Assembly (NCBI RefSeq): GCF_004379255.2
Contig: NC_056046.1
Span: 1,922,001 to 1,986,000, forward strand
Reading direction: 5' to 3'
Length of the DNA: 64,000 nucleotides
Source: Salvia splendens
Lineage: Eukaryota > Streptophyta > Magnoliopsida > Lamiales > Lamiaceae
The notes under the pieces are model-generated. The model was given only the letters and a program-made list of their open reading frames with translations, had not been told where the DNA came from and did no database searches. A program made the translations under genes and the position numbers. This document shows, one piece after another, positions 42,827 through 55,100 of the stretch. How positions within the stretch are numbered: position 1 is the stretch's first letter; every line of letters begins with the position of its first letter.

Positions 42827-45800
42827 ATGGTTGGATCGGAAAGTTTGAGCTCATTGCCTTCTCTGTCGCCTCCGCCGGCAGAGAAAAAGCAGCCGCCAAA
42901 GCAGTGGGGAGTAACCAAACCCTTGTCGCTAGCTGGGCCGATTGATGCCGATGTTCAGAGGAACAAGGAGTTGGAGAAGGTTTGTTGCATTCTGTGCTTG
43001 CTATGACTTAAATTTACCGTGGTTGCTGATTGTTTTGTGGGATTCTCATGAAATGGGGCTTTATTTCTGTTTGATTTTAGTTTTTGGTTGAGTTGGGGCT
43101 TTACGAGAGTGCAGAAGAATCTGCCAAAAGGGAAGCAGTTCTTGCGCTACTTAAGCAGGTACTGATGTAAATAAATGCTACTACTATTAATGCAGGTTTC
43201 AAATAATCTAATTTTCTCTGGATTAATTTCCATAGAACTATGTGATAGTATTAATTTTTTTCTGGAGCAAGGCGTGCCGTACTGCTTTGTGTATTGTGAC
43301 ATTGCTAATTATAGTAAATGTAGTTGAATGGAATGTGGAGTGTAGTGGTTGTTTAAATCTCTGAATTTTATGTAAGGAAGGTTTCAGTATTGACTGTACT
43401 GGTGTACTTGTTTGCTGATTCAGTGGCCCTGTGTGGTAGATGTCCTCAGTGATAGTCTGATTGTTCTATTAATATTCTCTGACTAGCTTTTTGAGTTGTG
43501 TTTGAAGGCTTCAAGCTACTGGACTTGCTCTGTAGAGGTAGACCTTAGTAAACTTGAACGTGTGGTGTAATTTCGCTTGTATGGTTTGGGATATTAGCCT
43601 TATTAGTTGCTAACTTAGTGGCCATTTCTCTGTGTTTGTTTATTGACCACTGGCTAGAAGGTTGCTTGCCATCTAAAGTAGACCAAACTATGTACATATC
43701 AGTTAATGGTTCAGCTTTGCCAATGGACGGAAGTAGAGGCGCGTGTGCTCAGCTTGTAGTAAAAAATAGATGAATTTCTTACTCCAATAAATAACTAAAA
43801 TGAATCTAGTGAATTCCCAATCTGCTGTGCCTCCCATATGGTGCAATTATGGTCCTTGCAATTGGTCATCCGTAGTAGGAAAAGAAATGATATCCAGTTA
43901 AGAAAAATATTTTTTAAGTTGATTATAAGCAGCGTTAGCTTATGCTAGTTTAAAGCTCCCAGCTGAATTGTCGGATGTTGAATAGCTTATTACTTTAGTT
44001 TCTAGTTTTTGAGCGAGTTGATGCAGATTCATATGATCATTTCTATGTTTTGTTCTATCTATAATACATTTTTTGTCTTATTGGATAGTAGTGTTGCTTG
44101 TAAGTTACTCCCTCCATCCCAGAAAATTTTCACATTTTTCCATTTTCGTCCATCCCACGAAATTTGTCACATTTCACTTTTTACCATTTTTGGTAGTGGA
44201 CCCCATATTCCACTAACTCATTCTCACTCACTTTCAATTTTATAAAACTAATATATAAAAGTAGGACCCACATCCACTAACCTTTTCAACTCACTTTCCA
44301 TTACATTTCTTAAAACTCGTGCCCTGTCAAAGTGTGACAAATTTATGGGACGGAGGGAGTAGTAAGTAAGTTGATGCATGTAATCGGTAGTGTTCTTCAT
44401 TCCAATTTTAACTTAATTGTATTCTTAATTTTCTATTGTAGATTGTGAAAGATTGGGTGAAAGAGCTTACTCGGTTGAGGGGATACACCGATCAAATGGT
44501 GGAAGATGCCAATGCTGTTATTTTTACTTTTGGTTCTTATAGACTTGGTGTAAGGAGCTTATATACATAATTGGATTTTTCCATCATTTACAGCATTTGA
44601 TTTTGCTTTTCAGTTGAAGCCGGAGTATTTTCAGAAAGAATCTCCTTATGTATCTTTTGAAGGGAAGTACTGAAGAAATTGTAACTTCTGAAAATGATTT
44701 TGAAAAATGGTGCAGCTTGCTTGAGGGGCTTTATAAATGTTGTACGTGGTTTGGAAGGTTATAATATCTCAATTGTAACTATTAGAGGATTGAATATTGA
44801 TACATCATAAAGTCCAATCTGGGATTGGAAAAAAGCACTACCAAGATCTTAAGTAAAATTATGCTGGCCGTATCTGATGCATGTACAGTTGCTGCGTATG
44901 CAACGATTTATCGATTTTTTTTATCATGCATATTTTAGCAATTTGAAAATCTAGATATTCTATAATGTAGTTCTTGTTAGTGCTTTCTCTTATTTTCCCT
45001 TCAATTATTTTATAAATAGATCTTTCACTTGAGTATTTTCAATGCAAATCTTGTGGCATCTAGTTTCTCTGCTAAATTAATTTTGGTTTCTTTTACCAGG
45101 TCCATGGCCCTGGTGCAGACATTGATACTTTGTGTATTGGACCATCCTATGTCAACCGAGAGGTACAATGTGAAGATTTTCCTATTCTGGACCTGGTGTT
45201 TATATTAGTGTATTTGCTCATCAGATATTTTACTTACAGGACGACTTCTTTTTTGTACTTCATAACATTTTGGCTAAGATGGAAGAAGTTTCTGAACTTC
45301 ATCCAGTACCCGATGCTCACGTCCCTGTTATGAAATTCAAGCTTGATGGAATATCAATTGATCTTTTGTATGCAAGTATTTCACTCTTGGTCATTCCAGA
45401 TGTGAGTTTTTTATTTATTTTTTTCAAAATAGTTGCAAAATTCTTCCCTGTGCATGCTTTTACTGCTACAGTTTTCCACATATGATTCATTTTGCTTCCT
45501 AATGTCTGATACCTGACTTATTAGATCAGTACTGGTTCAGTTTGAAAAGTTTTGTTGATACTCTTATGCGGTTTTTACTATGCTATTGTGTCCAAAAATA
45601 GAAAAAATTTCAGCTACTTTTTCTCTGCATGCGACCAATGCTTACCTGCATTATTTTATTTATTCTGATTTCTTTTATAGTTCATATTTGCTATCATAAG
45701 TTGAATTGCTAAATGAGCCAAAGAATTCGGCATTCAGCTAGTGTTGCATGCTCATCACACAGGCATGGTAGTTGTACCCAGCTTTTGAGTAAATAGGCAT

Positions 45801-48307
45801 GTTCTTACAATTTTACATTATTGATGTTAGTTTAATACGATTGTATGCAGGATTTGGACATCTCAAACATCTCTGTGCTGTATGACATAGACGAACCAAC
45901 TGTTCGTAGTCTTAATGGATGCCGAGTAGCTGATCAAATTCTCAAACTTGTTCCAAATGTCAAGGTACCTTTATAAGTAAAACATGAATGTGGTCTACCC
46001 ATTGTTCTTGTTTTTATGAGTTCCCCTTTCCATGTCTGTTACTTATTCTCGTATCTTATTAACATGCAATCTCAGAACTTCCGGATTACTCTGCAATGCC
46101 TAAAGTTCTGGGCTAAGAGACGTGGTGTTTATTCAAATGTAAGTTGTGTTTTCTGTAAAATACCTAATGCTGTACAATCTCTGTGAAAGAGTTGGTAAAT
46201 CTGTTTACGTATGCAATACATCCCTTTCCATTGCAGGTGATGGGTTTTCTTGGTGGTGTGAACTGGGCAATTCTCGTTGCTCGGTTATGCCAGTTTTATC
46301 CAAAAGCAAATCCTAGCATGCTTGTTTCTCGTTTCTTCAGAGTGTATACGTTGTGGCGCTGGCCAAATCCTGTGATGCTTAGTGCAATTGAGGATAATGA
46401 ACTTGGGTTTTCTGTGTGGGATCCTCGTAAGAATCCTTGGGATCGAAATCATCTCATGCCAATCATAACCCCTGCCTACCCATGCATGAACTCCAGTTAC
46501 AATGTTTCATCCAGTACTCTTCGGGTTATGGCAGAACAGTTTCAGTTTGCCAAAGAGATCTGTGAGGTAGGATATTGTTCAACTTTTTGATATTAACACT
46601 TTGCAGTGTCATAGTGGTCTTTTACAACTTCTGCATTGTAATCATTTGACTTTGATTTGTATCTACAGGATATTGAGCTGAATAAGCTGCAGTGGAATGC
46701 TTTATTTGAACAGTATTTATTCTTTGAGAGCTATAAAAATTATCTACAGGTCGACATCATTGCTTCCGATCTTGATGACTTGCGTTCTTGGAGAGGCTGG
46801 GTTGAATCCCGTCTGAGACAGTTAACTTTGATGGTAATGTCTCTCTTGTTTTGGTTTCCTAGAAGCTTTAACGGTGTGGTTACTTTTATCGAGGTTTTCT
46901 TCTCCTATTTTTGGTTTTCATTGGACGCAGATAGAGCGGGATACGACTGGGAAGTTACAGTGTCATCCTTACCCACATGATTATGTTGATTCCTCAAAGC
47001 AGTGTGCTCATTGTGTCTTTTTCATGGGCTTACAAAGGAAGCAAGGGGAGGTTATTCAGGAAGGCCAACAGTTTGACATCCGTAAGACTGTTGATGAATT
47101 TAGACATCATATAAAATCATACGTGTACTGGAAGCCTGGGATGGATATATATGTTTCTCATGTTCGTAGAAAGCAAATTCCTTCTTATGTGTTTCCAGAG
47201 GGCTACAAACGAAGTCGACATACGAGATCATTGAGTCAGCAACAAGTTGAAAAGAATTCTAGTGAAGGTAGCGAGGGCTGCAGACCAGAATCTGCTGAGA
47301 GGATCCCAAAACGAAAGAAGGGCTGTGATGGATCAGAGGTGGACGGAAGTCCTGAGAAAAGACCCTCCATTAGTCCTCAGAGGCAGGTTTCAGTCTCGCC
47401 GGAATTTATTTGTTCGAGAGATTCATTGAGTGGCAGTTGCTCTCTGCTGTTCGAAAAAACAAAGGAGAAGCCATCGGTGATGGTAGAATCTCTCCTTGTG
47501 AATGAAATGGCCAAAGAAGTAGTTCTTGTGGTTACAGAGGATGTGCAAACCAAATCTAATGGAAATGACTTGCAGTTTGATGATTGTGATAAAGAGATGA
47601 ATCCAAACCCGATACAGATGCAGTCAAACCAGGGGATGCATTGTACAGAATTTTCTGATGCTAGCTACATCCCAAGTTCTGGCACTAGTCAACATTTGAG
47701 CAGCAGTAATAGTATGGAGATTGATAATGAAGGATCTTCACTGGATAGATCACGCGAAGATAATGCACAGCTGCTTATGGATAATGGATGTGAGAATGGT
47801 GCTTCTATTCTTGGGGATGGACTACGGGAGGAGTTAGAGGTTTTGGATATAAGTTTCTTTGTCCCTTATATGTTTTACTACTATTACATTGTTTACATTT
47901 CTCCACACATTTGCTATTTACCATGTACCATTTTGGGGAATTCTTGCCCGACTATTGTATCATTATTATTTTTTAGTTTTATTTGTTTAACACAGTTGAT
48001 GATCTTGTTTGCTTTGTTTTCATGAAGCCTAACGAAGCGCTTTGTTTTCATGAAGCCTAACGAAGCGCTTGCAATGGTTCTCATATCTGGAGAGGGAGTT
48101 GGGTCCGAACCTGTTGAGAAGAACGCCGTGAGGCATGTTTATAACAATTTGGAAAGTACATGTACTTTTTTTATTACCACTATACAATACTCTCTTTATG
48201 CTTCTTTGTCTTGGTTACTTTTGTCTATTAATGCAACAACAGGCTGAGTCTCACTTCAACTGCCTGAGTGTGAAGAAGATAGGAAGGAGTCTCACTTCAC
48301 CGCCTGA
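42827..48307 (+). CDS. PAPS: Nuclear poly(A) polymerase, PAPS family (multi-exon)
   Basis: This enzyme adds poly(A) tails to cleaved pre-mRNA in the nucleus. Exons: 42827-42979, 43081-43158, 44442-44549, 45100-45162, 45240-45401, 45851-45964, 46076-46138, 46237-46566, 46669-46833, 46931-47839, 48056-48155 and a final one whose acceptor is uncertain. The phases agree and all junctions are GT-AG. The nucleotidyltransferase signature [16 protein letters not shown] is at residues 107-122 with catalytic Asp120 and Asp122; the third Asp is in [11 protein letters not shown] (175). The central domain ([18 protein letters not shown]) and the RNA-binding domain ([20 protein letters not shown]) follow. 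A basic cluster KRKK near 539-542 may be nuclear-targeting, and the Ser-rich acidic tail is typical of the long plant isoforms. With acceptor 48248 the protein ends at TGA 48305-48307 (about 767 aa). With acceptor 48242 it stops at 48247. Confidence 0.9.
44108..44359. mobile_element. Stowaway-like MITE in intron 2 of the poly(A) polymerase gene
   Basis: The ends are CTCCCTCCATCCC and GGGACGGAGGGAG, flanked by TA on both sides, 252 bp. It lies in the 1.28-kb intron (43159-44441), 82 bp before the acceptor, and does not touch the splice sites. Confidence 0.88.
48012..48067 (+). repeat. 28-bp tandem duplication covering the exon 11 acceptor of the poly(A) polymerase gene
   Basis: CTTTGTTTTCATGAAGCCTAACGAAGCG occurs as two perfect adjacent units (in two halves: CTTTGTTTTCATGAAG and CCTAACGAAGCG). 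Each carries an acceptor ATGAAG|CCTAAC in the same phase. Use of the second (exon start 48056) keeps the frame. Use of the first (48028) adds 28 nt and a TAA after ten codons. Confidence 0.9.
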
Positions 48308-49499
48308 ATGAAGAAGATATGTACCTACCTGGACGGGTGTCACGTAACTGAAAGCCAGCAACTCGGGTAAGTACCGTATTCATTGCTGGCTTTCATATGT
48401 TTCTTAATCTTCAGGGTGAAGTCTTGAGAGGAAAACCGAGTAGCGTCAATTCAAAGAAACCCTGTAGACATTTTTACATTGTGTGTATAGTTTTCGGACT
48501 AAAGGGTTCCATGGTGCAAAAGTAATGCCGTTTCTCGCCCAGAAAGAGACATAATCCTATACTTATTTCGTTAACTATGCGAAGATTTGTATTGCGTGGT
48601 TGTTGAAGGTAGTGAGATATATAATGATACCGTTAATGAGAGCGTTTGTTTGTATTGTCTGGGGGATTTTTTTTTACAAGGGTAGTAGGGTGGAGCATTT
48701 CATTGCCTAGTCGATGAGGATTTCGCCTCTGTTTTTCTTGTAATCAATCTTCTAGACTTGAATCTGTATATCGCTAACATATGAAGACATGTTTCTTTAT
48801 CTTCTCTACACACATCATTTTACCCATCACTTCTTGTTATTTATGTCATATTTGTTCAGTTTCAGTCTAATTCTTTTGGTGAAATAGGAGTTTGTTATAA
48901 ACCAAAAATTCGTTCATATATTGAATTTCCTAGCTGTATATGGTCGCATCATTCAAATATTGAATTTTATTTTAGTACAACTTTCTCCTCTCTTAAGTTA
49001 ATGATTCATTACTGTTAGAATTTCATGAAACAGATTCTTGCAAAAATTTTACTCGCCTTTTAGTAGTTGGGTGAGCAGAACGAGCCGAGTAAAGGATGAA
49101 TGAATCCTACACAAATCTGTAATGGCAAAATTTGAAATTTGACAAAAATATTTAAATCCTGATGAAATATTCGTATAGAAGTCCAAGCATAGAAAAGGTG
49201 CAAGTTTTTACAATTAAGGCTTGAGTTTCACCTTAACTACAAAACCCAGGATATGCCAAACGTTTAAACAACATACTGAAGATTTCAGTTATAGTCTTCG
49301 ACATATACAAGTGAAACCACAAAAACACAATAAAAACGAACATCAGTCCTTTAAAATGTCGAAACCAAGCACAAAGGTAGACGTCCTCGCTACACTTTGA
49401 TGTTCATGGAGAGCTTCCCCTGTTTGCATATCCATCTACAAAAACAAAATCGATCCGAAAATGGCAACCATTAGCAGCAAGGCGTGACATATCACTTTC
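48308..49499. other. 3' flanks between two convergent genes
   Basis: This is the space between the plus-strand poly(A) polymerase gene and the minus-strand Aux/IAA gene. An imperfect repeat of GAGTCTCACTTCA..GCCTGA straddles the presumed stop (48247-48310). The rest is T-rich, UTR-like sequence without recognised coding exons. Confidence 0.5.
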
Positions 49500-51262
49500 C
49501 TATTTCTTGTCAGGGCAAGAAAGGAGTTTGATATCAATAGAAACGGAAATACTAGGAAACTCACGAGACAACGTAGGCAATTCCGAACTTTTCAGCACAC
49601 GAAGCCTCTTCACCGCTGAGATGAACATGCTATGAATAACAAAACATTCAAGAATATATCCAAGTAAGCATTTGAATCCTACTAGAAAAAACATACTACC
49701 AAATAGATATTTGGAATGTAACCACAAACATTCATTTTGAAATGCAATCTATGTTCCAAGAGTCAAATGTATTACTACCAAACTGTTTTAGGCAATAACT
49801 TCAAAGTTGAGAGCACACTTGTCTAATTTCAAACGCATTAAAGAACTCAAACCAAAGCACAACTAATTCAAACTACATTAAAAGCCAAATGGAAAACATT
49901 ACTCCTCTTATATAGCAAGTCTGCATTCCTTCATGCTATATAAAAATATAAAATCAAGCCGAATATAAGAGGAACAAACACAATAACATTATTCATGGAT
50001 GCAAAGATGCTTACTGCCAAGGAACATCCCCAACAAGCATCCTGTCGCCTTCATGATCCTCATACAAGAGGGTATATTCCCCGCTCCCATCCAATAACCC
50101 TCCGATCATCTCTCCTCCTTCGCCCTCATCCGTGATCCCACCACCGCAAGATTTCTTCTGCGCTGTAAATACATAAAACAACACAAGAATCAGACACTAT
50201 CCATTCGAGCTTTGCCTGAGGCAACACAGACAAGTTTGGCAAAATTTGATTTGAGGGATACCTGCAAGAAGGCCTCTGAAGAGCTCATCAACTGCATATG
50301 ACAGCTTCTCATAGCTGTGGTATGCCTTGAGGTCAATTTTCCTCCCAATGGGGATTCCATCCATGTTGATCTTCACAAAAGGAGTTCTTGAACCGTTTTC
50401 GACCGAATTCGAAACCTTGCTCGGAGCAACATCTGGTGAGTCTGAAGCTGGCTTTGAGGCAATATTTTTTCTGAATGATCGAATTGGAGGCCACCCCACC
50501 ACTGAAGCAGGAGCAGTTCTATTTTTTGCATCATTAGTAAAAGGATAGAGTTAATACAAGATTCTTAAATAACTGAATTAAAAGATCATGAGATATAATT
50601 GCCAAGAATCTTGAGAATTGGCAAGGGTTTGAGCCTTTCACAGAAAGGGAAATCACAATAAATGAAGGTAAAACAAAAATTGCCAAATGCAAGGACCACA
50701 AAATAAACATGAACAAATAAATGCAGGGACAGATAAAAGAGAAAGGTAGAGAATATACTCTTTCACAAAAGGCAAAAAAAAACAGTAGAAATAGGCAAAA
50801 GGGAAAGGGGCACCTTTTCTGAGCAGTTTTGTGCACAGCTGTATTTGCTGCTGAAAATGCCTTCTTTTCTGCTGCAGTCTGCTCTGCTGCTGCCCTATTG
50901 CTACAGGACTGAGGGGATTCCTTGCTGACAGCAACCTGTCCCTGACCATGTTGAAGATGGAGATATGAAGGATGGAGGTGGTGCTGCTGCCATGGAGATG
51001 GAGGCTTCAAGACTGTATTTTGAGGACAAGGGCTTGCTGGAAAGTAGCCTAGAGAGAGGAGTCTATCCCTCTCCCTCTCTCCACAAGTGGCGGTGCTACT
51101 TTCTTTGATGGTCCATTCTCCCCCCGGTGGACCAAGCCTCAGCTCAAGCTTTCTCTCCACTGAGATTCCATGGCTTCTTTCATCTCCCCTTTTTGTTGCC
51201 CATTTCGGAATCAAATCCAGCAACTGAGGACACCCTTCATCTTCCCTTGAATAATCCCCCAT
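49500..51262 (-). CDS. IAA26-like: Aux/IAA transcriptional repressor, IAA26/IAA18 type (327 aa, four exons)
   Basis: Aux/IAA proteins repress auxin-response genes by binding ARF factors, and are degraded when auxin bridges them to TIR1/AFB. Exons on the minus strand are 50814-51262, 50262-50518, 50015-50162 and 49500-49629. The phases agree and give 327 residues. ATG 51262 is chosen because it starts [10 protein letters not shown] directly before the conserved [10 protein letters not shown]. Domain I is the EAR motif [10 protein letters not shown] (39-48). Domain II, the degron, is [12 protein letters not shown] (156-167), with GWPPI where most members have GWPPV. The PB1 domain starts [17 protein letters not shown] (Lys199) and has the acidic OPCA part [16 protein letters not shown] (269-284). 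[11 protein letters not shown] follows. A Gln/His/Ala-rich stretch at 100-145 is less usual. Copia 4 sits 261 bp upstream. Confidence 0.93.
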
Positions 51263-51523
51263 CAAGAAAGAGATGTGTATGGCTATGTGAGAAGCTATGC
51301 AAACAAGAACACGATAAAGATCGAAGCTTTAAAGGGAATGGAGAGAAGGGAGTCTCCAAAGGTTAAACTTATGAGAGCCCACAAGCTATCTTCTTCGAAG
51401 AGAGGAGAATTGTGGTTGCGGACAAGAAGTAACCTTTTTGAAGAAAAGATTAATGATGGAAAAGAAATGAAGCGGAAAGAGATGTAATATAGAATTATGC
51501 AGCACACTTTTGAGCGTGCTCAG

Positions 51524-52125
51524 TGTTGGGTCGTGATACCGCCGATCTCACACACGCACGAACGAGGAAATAAAGCACGCAAACGATATAACGTGGTTCG
51601 GTGATAATCCACCTACGTCCACGGAGAAGATGACCGGAATCTTATTGATGGAACTCTCAATACAAGAACTTCACACTCACAATCTATCACTCTAAGCAAA
51701 CGCTAGCTAGTGCAAGAATTCTCTTCTAATTGTGTGTGTAATCTGTGTTCTGCGTCTCTCACTACTGAGCTCTATCGAGCTATTTATACAAGATGCAATC
51801 AAGAAATAAAATCCAACTAACTCTATTTCCCAAAGTTAGTTATAACCGCTGCTCGGCTAAAACCGAACTGCCATTCTTGGTTAGCAACCGAACTGCATTT
51901 CTCGGCTATCAACCGAACTGCCATTTTTGGTTAGCAACCGAACTGCATTTCTCGGCTATCAACCGAACTGCCTTTCTCGGTTATCTTAAAAGCCGAGCTT
52001 TATTTCTTGATCTCTTCTCGGAGCTGCCGAGGCTCCACCACTCGATCACAACCGGACTCAAAGCCGAGCTTCATTTCCGAGCTCAGAAGCCGAGCTCCAG
52101 TAGTTTGCATGGACACACTTTCACA
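51524..52125 (-). repeat. 3' LTR of Copia 4, facing the Aux/IAA gene
   Basis: This LTR has TATTTATA at 51781-51788 on the plus strand, that is TATAAATA on the minus strand. Transcription from this LTR would therefore run toward 51262. U3 carries alternating AACCGAACTGCC / TTGGTTAGC / TTCTCGGCTATC units (about 51860-51985). Confidence 0.92.
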
Positions 52126-52193
52126 AATCTCCACCTTGTCCTTGCAAAACTCCATCAATATCTGGATTCCCTTCTCAATCCTTGTTACAAGCT

Positions 52194-55100
52194 TCAACAC
52201 TCCACAATCTCAACCAACTTCAAACAATGTTTGAATTTCGAAGTTGGCAGAGATTTTGTCAACATGTCTGATGCATTTTCTTCGGTAGGAACTTTCACCA
52301 CATTGATCTTTCCACTTTGAATCTCATCTCTGATGAAGTGTCTCCTCACATCTATATGCTTCGACCTCTCATGGAACATTTGATGTTTTGCTAAACATAT
52401 AGCCGAGTTGCTGTCACAGTTAATCTTCACTGCTCCCAGCTTCATTCCTAAATCTTCCAAGATTCCTTGCAACCATTTTCCTTCCTTTGCAGCCTCAGTC
52501 AGAGAAATATACTCAGCTTCGGTTGTGGACAGTGCAACCACAGACTGCAAATTTGATTTCCAGCTGATTGCTGTGCCATATAGTGTGAAGATGTAACCAC
52601 TCTGAGACTTTCTGTTGTCTAAGTTAGCCGCATAATCCGAGTCACAGAATCCTTCTAGGACTTCCCTCTCCTCAGACCAAACTCCACCACCAAACTTCAA
52701 GCCAACCATGACAGACCCTTTCAGATATTTCAGAATCCACTTTAGTGCTGCCCAGTGATCCCTACCTGGATCAGCCATATATCTGCTTGCAACGCTTATG
52801 GCATGAGCCACATCCGGCCTTGTACATATCATCAAGTACATCACACTTCCCACTATATTTGCATAGGGTATCCTGCTCATCTCTTCTCTATCTTCAGCTG
52901 TCTTTGGCATCTGTTCTTTACTGAGTTTGAAGCAGCTAGCCAATGGAGTGGATACTGACTTTTCACTCCTTACCTGGTATTTTTCTACCACCTTTCTGAT
53001 ATAATCAGCCTGAACCAATTTCAGTTCTTTCTTCTTTCTGTTCCTGACAATATCCATACCCAAGATTCTCTTGGCTTCCCCAAGATCTTTCATATCAAAT
53101 CTCTGCTTCAACTCCTCCTTGACAGACAGCAGCTCACTTTTGCTTGATCCTGCCAGCAGAATATCATCCACATACAGCAGTAGATAGGCCAGTATTAGAT
53201 TTCCACTTCTCTTGACATACACGCAGCTATCAAAACTGGATCTCTCAAATGCCATCAATTCCATCTGCTCATGAAACTTCTTGTTCCACTGCCGGCTGCT
53301 TTGCTTGAGCCCATATAGGCTTTTCTTTAACAAGCAAACTTTCTTTTCTTCTCCCGGCTTCTCAAAACCCTTAGGCTGCATCATATAGATCGTTTCCTCT
53401 AGATCTCCATGCAAAAATGCTGTCTTCACATCAAGTTGATGCAGCTCCCAGTTGAAATGAGCAGTCATGGCCAATAAGATCCGAATGGAAGTGTGCTTCA
53501 CCACTGGAGAGAACACCTCTGTGTAGTCAATACCCTCTACTTGTGTGAATCCTCTAGCAACCAGCCTTGCCTTAAACCGTATGCTTTCAACTTCCCCCAC
53601 CTCTACTTTCTTCTTAAACAGCCATTTGCAACTGATCAGCTTCTGAGTCCCTGGATCAGTCACCAAAATCCAAGTCCCATTTTTCAGCAAGGACTCTATT
53701 TCTTCTTCCATGGCCTTGATCCATTTCTGACTTTCCTTGCAACTCATGGCTTCTTCATAGGTTGAGGGTTCTGAAAACATGAGTACTTCTGCTACACATA
53801 GAGCAAAGAAGCTCATGTCATAATCTGAGAATCTGCTAGGTAGGCCTGCATTTCTTCTTGGATTTCTTCTGGCCCTTTGAGCTGCAGCAGCCTGCTGCAC
53901 TGGTGACTCCTGCTCACCTGTGTTCTGAGTATGTTGAGAGCTAGTTGCTCCACCTTCTTCTTGATTTCCTGTGATCACAACATCCTCATCAGTGTCTGTT
54001 CCAGCAGATTCTCCACCAAACTCAAGGTTTTGCATTTCAGAGCTACTGCCACCACCAGAGGGCTTCCCATCATCTTTAAATGGCATCTCCTCTTCATTGA
54101 ATGTCACATCTCTGCTCACAATGATATTTCTGCCTTCTCTATCCAAATTCCACAATCTGTATCCTTTTACCCCATCTTGGTATCCCAACAACACACATTT
54201 CTTTGCCCTTGGCTCCAATTTACTCTGCTTAATGTGTGCATAAGCAGCACACCCAAACACCTTCAAGGCTGAGTAATCACCTAGGCTTCCATACCATCTT
54301 TGATCTGGGGTCTCATTGGATATAGCAGATGATGGACACTTATTGATCAGATTAGCTGCAGTAGAGACAGCCTCTGCCCAGAATCTCTTTGGCATTCCAG
54401 AGTAGAATAGCATGCACCTCACCCTTTCTAGCAATGTCCTATTCATTCTTTCTGCCAGCCCGTTCTGTTGAGGATTTCTTGGCACGGTCCTATGCCTTCT
54501 TATCCCTTTCACCTTACAGAAACTATCAAACTCCGCAGACAGAAACTCCATGCCATTATCAGTCCTTAGATATTTAAGCACTGAGCCCTTTTCATTCTCA
54601 TATCTAGCATGCCATTCTCTAAATTTTTCAAAAGCTTGGGACTTCTCTCTTAGAATGTAAATCCACACTTTTCTTGAGTAATCATCTATGATGGAGATGA
54701 AATACTTACCTCCACCTATGGATTCAGTTTGGGATGGCCCCCACAAGTCACTGTGGGCATACACAAATGGGGCTGATGAAGTGTGTTTCCCACCAGAAAA
54801 TGGCAGCTTCTTTGCCTTTCCTAGAATGCAAGATTCACATTTCTTTAGGCTGTCTGATGCACTTAACTTCATCACTCCTTGTTTAGCCAGCTCTCTTATG
54901 CCTTTCTCACCCACATGTCCAAGCCTGGCATGCCATAGATGCAGGTCTTCTGTCTGGGCAAGATTCACAGCATCAACCACGGTTTCACCCAGCAAATAGT
55001 ATAGGCTGTTCTTTCTCTGGGCCTCCATCACAATTCTGGTGCCTTTTGTTACTGTGAGGATCCCATCACCAGAGTTGAATCTGCACCCTTTTGACTCTAG

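Noticed and set aside
46874..48025. 383-codon ORF as a separate gene
   Set aside because: It is exon 10 of the poly(A) polymerase gene read with flanking intron sequence at both ends.
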